Assembly (NCBI RefSeq): GCF_000203815.1
Contig: NW_004457737.1
Span: 1,736,001-1,800,000, forward strand
Length of the DNA stretch: 64,000 bases
Source of the DNA: Cavenderia fasciculata
Lineage: Eukaryota > Evosea > Eumycetozoa > Acytosteliales > Cavenderiaceae
Direction: 5' to 3'
Below are positions 59,856 to 64,000 of the stretch, one piece after another. How positions within the stretch are numbered: position 1 is the stretch's first letter; every line of letters begins with the position of its first letter. The translations under genes and the position numbers were made by a program. Under the pieces are notes generated by a model, which saw only the letters and a list, made by a program, of their open reading frames with translations, did no database searches and was not told the DNA's origin.

Positions 59856-60473
59856 ATGAATAGAAGAGGAGGTAATCGTGATGACGATGATGAAGATGAT
59901 GGGAAAAAGGATGAACAAGAGAACACAAAGATACCTAAACCATTATTCCCTCCACGCAAAGATATCCCACCTATCCCAAATCTAGACAATCCAGCATTCG
60001 AACCATCATTTATCTATAAACAAAGATTTAGAATGTCTGTCTATCAACTTAAACCAGTTGAAGTTAAAAAGGGTATGTAAAACAAAAGATCTCTCAGTTT
60101 AATGTTTCTTGTTATTTGTACTAACATTCTTATCTACTTCTACTCCTTAGACAAGATTGATAGATATTCACAATCATTTACATCATCAAGAGATACTGGT
60201 CAAAGTTTAGAGAATTCTTTACCTCTTCATTCTGGTTACTTTCCGACAGAGTTGACGGTAACAAAGAGAAAGAAGAGAAAGTCAATGATGACAAATGTAA
60301 ACAAGACATTGGATGGTCTTCAAAACCTAGAGAATCAAGGTGAAGAAGAAGAGGAAGTAGAAGAAGATGAAGAGGAATCAGATATGGAAGATGAAGAATA
60401 CGCTAGAGGTGAAGATATGGATGATGATGAAGACATATCTGTTAGTGGTGGTGAAGAAGAAGGTACCTTTTAA
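59856..60473 (+). CDS. RNA polymerase III subunit RPC7 (RPC31/POLR3G family)
   Basis: Two exons, 59856-60072 and 60151-60473, give about 179 residues. An Arg/Gly/Asp-rich start is followed by the family core LFPPRKDIPPIPNLDN and YKQRFRMSVYQLKPVEVKK, then a basic patch TKRKKRKS and a long Glu/Asp-rich C-terminal tail, the layout of yeast Rpc31 and human POLR3G. With RPC3 and RPC6 it forms the Pol III subcomplex used in initiation. It starts only 178 bp downstream of the VPS9-fusion stop on the same strand. Confidence 0.85.
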
Positions 60474-60901
60474 ATCTAATCAAATCAAATCGAATCAAAG
60501 AAGAATCTATACAAACACACCGACCGACACAAAAAAGAATAAGAGATAGATCAAATTTAGCAATCAACCAGTCACATACATTCATTTCAATCGAGTATTT
60601 CATCCATCTATCTCTACCGAGAGACTGGCCAATCAAATAATTAACTAATCTTTTTTTGGTATAGAGGTATACCAAAAATAATAATCAAATCATGTTGTGG
60701 AATATTATTTATTATATATAGTGTAAATAGGACATCAACAAATAATAATAATAATTAATAATAATAATAATAGTAATATTACATAAACTAATTCAATCTA
60801 TTTGAATTTAAACAAAAGAAGAATAATATTTATTTACAAATAATTTAAAAGATTTGGTAAATGTACATTTGGTGTTGTGTTTTGTGGCACGATGATAAAA
60901 G
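60474..60901. other. Convergent intergenic spacer
   Basis: 428 bp between two 3' ends, with AATC/AAATC repeats just after the RPC7 stop (60477-60500) and ATA runs (60740-60775). No feature beyond 3' flanks is supported. Confidence 0.5.
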
Positions 60902-61840
60902 TTAGTTGGTAGATTGTTCAATAGTATCAACAATAATGGTTGAAGGATTTAAATTGGCAATGGTTTCATTATTAATCATATTGTTGTTGTTGTTGTTGTT
61001 GTTGTTGGTATTGTTGGTGTTAGTATTAATACTAGTAGTTTTTGGAACCTCCTCCTTTTTGGTCAATCTGTGACAAATGTTATCAATGATTGGAACAAAT
61101 GCAGCATTCCAGATATATTTCTCTGTCTTTGTTCGTGTATATTGTATGCATTGATTGGCATAACCTTTTGCAGTCTTTGTAATGTATGATTTTGCATTAT
61201 CTTGAAGTACCTCTTTTGAGATTGATGATGGTATCTTGACGGTTGGTAGTACTATTGTAGCCACATAAGCTGTGCCTGCATCCATTGCAATTCCAGTGCC
61301 AGCCTCTACAAAGTTATCAACACCACCTTTTTCAGTATAGATCTTTGTTAATGGTTCAATAAGGCCATATGGTGTATACTTTTTGGCATTTGCACTTGAT
61401 ATGCCTGTAACGGTTCCATCATACATGAGGCCCCCAACCACTCCAATATAGGCTCCACCCATCATACCAAATCCGATAACAGCTGATGTACGTGTCGAAG
61501 ATAACATTGCTTCATTGCCCTTTTCTATTTGACCCTTTCCATAATGATAGAGCCCTTTGATATGTCCAATAGCTGGTGTATAGTTGGCTATACCTTCGAT
61601 ACTTTGTTTAAATGATTCTGATTGCACCATTTTACTGAAATCATTTGATAATGATTTAATAGCTTGTTGTGGATTCTTTGAGCTCTCTCCTATATCAAAT
61701 GATAGATATCAACTATCAATATATAATATTCATGTGTTCTATCTAATATAATATAATATATCAGCTCTGTCACAACTAATATCCTTACCTATGTAACCTT
61801 GGGCCAATTTGAATTGAGATGATATATTCTCCCAATTCAT
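60902..61840 (-). CDS. Hypothetical 279-residue protein with glycine-rich hydrophobic segment
   Basis: Two exons, 61840-61789 and 61689-60902, joined in phase. It begins MNWENISSQFKLAQGYIG. A Gly-rich hydrophobic stretch, SAVIGFGMMGGAYIGVVGGL, at about residues 85-104 resembles glycine-zipper membrane segments. A second such region is VEAGTGIAMDAGTAYVATIV. The C-terminus is an Asn/Thr-rich low-complexity tail. I do not recognise the family. The short first exon (17 codons) is supported by a clean GTAAGG donor and TATAG acceptor. Confidence 0.68.
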
Positions 61841-62507
61841 TCTTTAGCGTTATATTTGTATATTTATATATAAATATATATAGATGGAGTAGAGAGGAAA
61901 CAAACTAGTTCAAATTTGAAAAAAAGTTTTCATCACACAAAGTAATATTTAATATTTTTACTCTTCACGAGCTGCTGTCTTCATTCAATTTTAAAACACA
62001 TCATTTTCTCAAATCATAATAATAATATCGTTAATATATAATGATCATTGGTGAATAGAGAAGGATGGCAACAGCAATTTATGTTGTATATCATAATCAA
62101 AGAATGGATATGTCGTAGATGATGAAGATCATACCCACACCGACAATCGTTTACGAAAAACTAACCACCCTTCAAAACTAAACACCCAATCTACTAACCT
62201 GCCAACAGATAATCTATGTTGGTCGTTGGGTGGTGAGGGGGTGTAGACTACTACAAATATTGGGAGTATACTCAACTTGTCCCTCTTGTATTACTATTAT
62301 ATTGAATTGTTTCCGTTCAAACAAGTTATTCATTTAATTTTATGGTGGCGGTAAATATTAAATTAAATTATTATTATTATTTATTATTAGTATTATTATT
62401 ATTATTATGTAGTCAATACTAATATTAATATTTATTTATTTTAGTTCACTATATAAATTATAATTATATAGTTAATTATAATTAACTATTTATATTGAAT
62501 AGAAAAA
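61841..62507. other. Divergent intergenic spacer
   Basis: 667 bp of AT-rich DNA with ATT runs (62370-62410) and a short GC-richer patch around 62220-62245 (GTGGTGAGGGGGTG). It contains the promoters of two divergent genes. No RNA gene is recognised. Confidence 0.5.
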
Positions 62508-64000
62508 ATGGAGACATTATTATTTTTTAATGTTTTCAAGAATCAATTTCTAAGATTTAAATTATTTAAATCAGTTCACGATATTTCAATAATTGAATAC
62601 AACTCTTTTGATTATACAGAGAGTAATCGAATCCAACTCAACCCATTCTCATTCAACAACAACTATTACTTTGCCAATGAAAAGCACCAAGAAGTCAGGA
62701 GACTGGATTTTATCAAGGGTAGAGACTTGATCAAGCAGCACAGTAGTAATAATAATAATGATCAACGATCATTGGAATTGATTGGAAAATATGCAATGCC
62801 ATGGTCATTTATCAAACATTATCTACCATCAAAGGACCGTTTCGACAGCACTACAAGGGAGAAGGCAATCAAGCGATACTGCACCCATCCCAATGCAACA
62901 CTTGGTTGTTTGAGACGGTTGTTGGACTGGTCGCCAGACATTAACGCCGACGCAGAGTTGTTGGCTGATGTTGCCAAGGCTGGACACTTGGATATCCTCA
63001 TGTTTTTACAGGGTCGGTTCCAAGGAATCGAAGTGTCACCCAAAGCAATGGATATTACTGCTTTTCACGGCCATTTGCATATACTAGAGTATTTGCATTC
63101 GAGTGACAATGATTGCACGAAAAATGCAATGGATTGGGCTGCTTTTAATGGTCATTTGGATTGCGTTGCTTTTTTGCATTTCAATCGAACCGAGGGCTGC
63201 AGTCAGCTGGCTCTAGAGTACGCAGCGATCAACGGACACTTGTCCGTAGTGGAATTCCTCGACAAGAACCGTACTGAAGGATGCAACTACGTAAACTCAA
63301 TGGACTATGCAGCAAGCAACGGTCATTTGCCAATCGTCGACTACCTCAACCACAACCGCAGTGAAGGGTGCACTGTGCAAGCCATGGATGGGGCCAGCAA
63401 AAATAACCATATGGATGTAGTCGAATACCTCCATTTCAATCGTACAGAGGGGTGCTCAATAAACGCCTTGGATTCGGCTGCGGAAGGAGGCCATATTGAA
63501 ATAGTATCATTCCTAAATGACCATCGCACAGAAGGGTGTAGTATCCGAGCCATTGATTATACTGCAAGGGTCGGACACCTTTTAATCATCCAATTCCTAT
63601 CTCAACATCGTACAGAAGGATGTACAACCTATGCCATGGATTGGGTAAGTAGTAAAGTAATCCAAAAGTATACAACACAATATGTGAGAAGTCAAAACAA
63701 CTGTGCTGGGTTTTTCGCAACGAGTTTTGATTTTTAACATATGTAACATTACAATCAATCAACCATTCTAACAATCAGAATTCTCTATCTTTATCTATTT
63801 ATTTAGGCATCTGAAGGAGGATATTTACCAATTGTAGAATACTTACATTTCAATAGAAATGAAGGATGTACTCACAATGCTCTAGATAATGCGTCTAAAT
63901 ATGGATTCCTTCCAATTGTCATTTTCTTGAATGAGCATCGAACAGAGGGAGCTACGGTACAGGCTATGGACGAGGCCAGTGCAAACGGCCACATCGAGGT
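62508..64000 (+). CDS. Ankyrin-repeat protein with regular 33-34-residue units (runs off right edge)
   Basis: Exon 1 62508-63644 and exon 2 from 63807 to beyond the window. The head METLLFFNVFKNQFLRFKLF and the block ending AMPWSFIKHYLP match the layout of the gene at 31025. From about residue 145 a repeat of form A-D-AA-NGHL-IV-FLH-NRTEGC recurs at least nine times, for example WAAFNGHLDCVAFLHFNRTE and YAAINGHLSVVEFLDKNRTE. These are ankyrin-type helical pairs and should form a solenoid for protein binding. The intron sits inside one unit (after AMDW). The repeat region is less AT-rich than its surroundings, and adjacent units differ at most synonymous sites, so the array is not a recent tandem expansion. 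Confidence 0.82.

Noticed and set aside
1-64000. A co-regulated endosomal-traffic gene cluster (CCDC93, TBC1D9-like, Rab11-like, VPS9 fusion)
   Set aside because: Genes are spread over 50 kb on both strands with separate promoters and unrelated genes between them. Co-occurrence may be chance.
1-64000. tRNA genes, CRISPR arrays, complete transposons
   Set aside because: I looked for B-box-like GTTCGA motifs with stems, regularly spaced direct repeats, and transposase or reverse-transcriptase motifs, and found none.

Overview
This window looks like nuclear chromosomal DNA of a dictyostelid social amoeba. Intergenic DNA is very AT-rich with long A/T runs, and introns are short (about 55-130 nt, GTAAGT/GTATGT donors, T-rich acceptors). 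Proteins carry runs of Asn, Gln, Ser and Thr, and the gene families (TBC1D8/9, CCDC93, NCA2, COQ9, kleisin, giant USP) are eukaryotic. Coding regions are less AT-rich than I would expect for D. discoideum, so another dictyostelid is likely, but I cannot name the species. All exon structures were read by eye from splice signals and reading frames.

Layout. 1-7 kb: the 5' end of a membrane protein, an SK-type channel homologue with an aberrant pore, and an FSH-family serine hydrolase. 7-13 kb: NCA2, CCDC93 and COQ9 (two mitochondrial proteins flanking a Commander/CCC-complex subunit). 13.5-21.4 kb: an unrecognised Ser/Asn-rich protein, 2.1 kb of repeat-rich spacer, and a GRAM-TBC-EF-hand Rab GAP. 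22.4-29.3 kb: a full-length SMCHD1-like GHKL-ATPase/hinge protein. 29.5-34.8 kb: a small unknown gene, a fragment of large-subunit rRNA in a spacer, an ankyrin-type protein and a quinone-oxidoreductase-like enzyme. 34.9-37.4 kb: a rearranged tract in which a 3' fragment of histone H4 lies inverted relative to an intact H4, enclosing gene debris and a minisatellite. 37.8-45.5 kb: an unknown protein, a structured ncRNA candidate, a Rab11-like GTPase, a Rad21/Scc1 kleisin and an unknown hydrophobic protein. 45.6-55.3 kb: a ~2,950-residue USP34/USP9X-type deubiquitinase. 56.2-64 kb: a VPS9 domain fused to a TMCO4/DUF726 hydrolase, the Pol III subunit RPC7, an unknown glycine-rich membrane-like protein, and the start of an ankyrin-repeat gene that runs off the right edge.

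The genes are independent transcription units. Several act in endosomal traffic (CCDC93, TBC1D9-like, Rab11-like, VPS9 fusion) or chromatin (SMCHD1-like, kleisin, H4), but nothing shows that they form a co-regulated system. The most unusual items are the channel with a destroyed GYG filter, the VPS9-DUF726 fusion, the inverted H4 duplication with its debris, the LSU rRNA insertion and the ncRNA candidate. Three otherwise well-conserved genes each show a single-base frame problem at or near a homopolymer (17.8, 41.7 and 58.6 kb). Sequence error is the simplest explanation.
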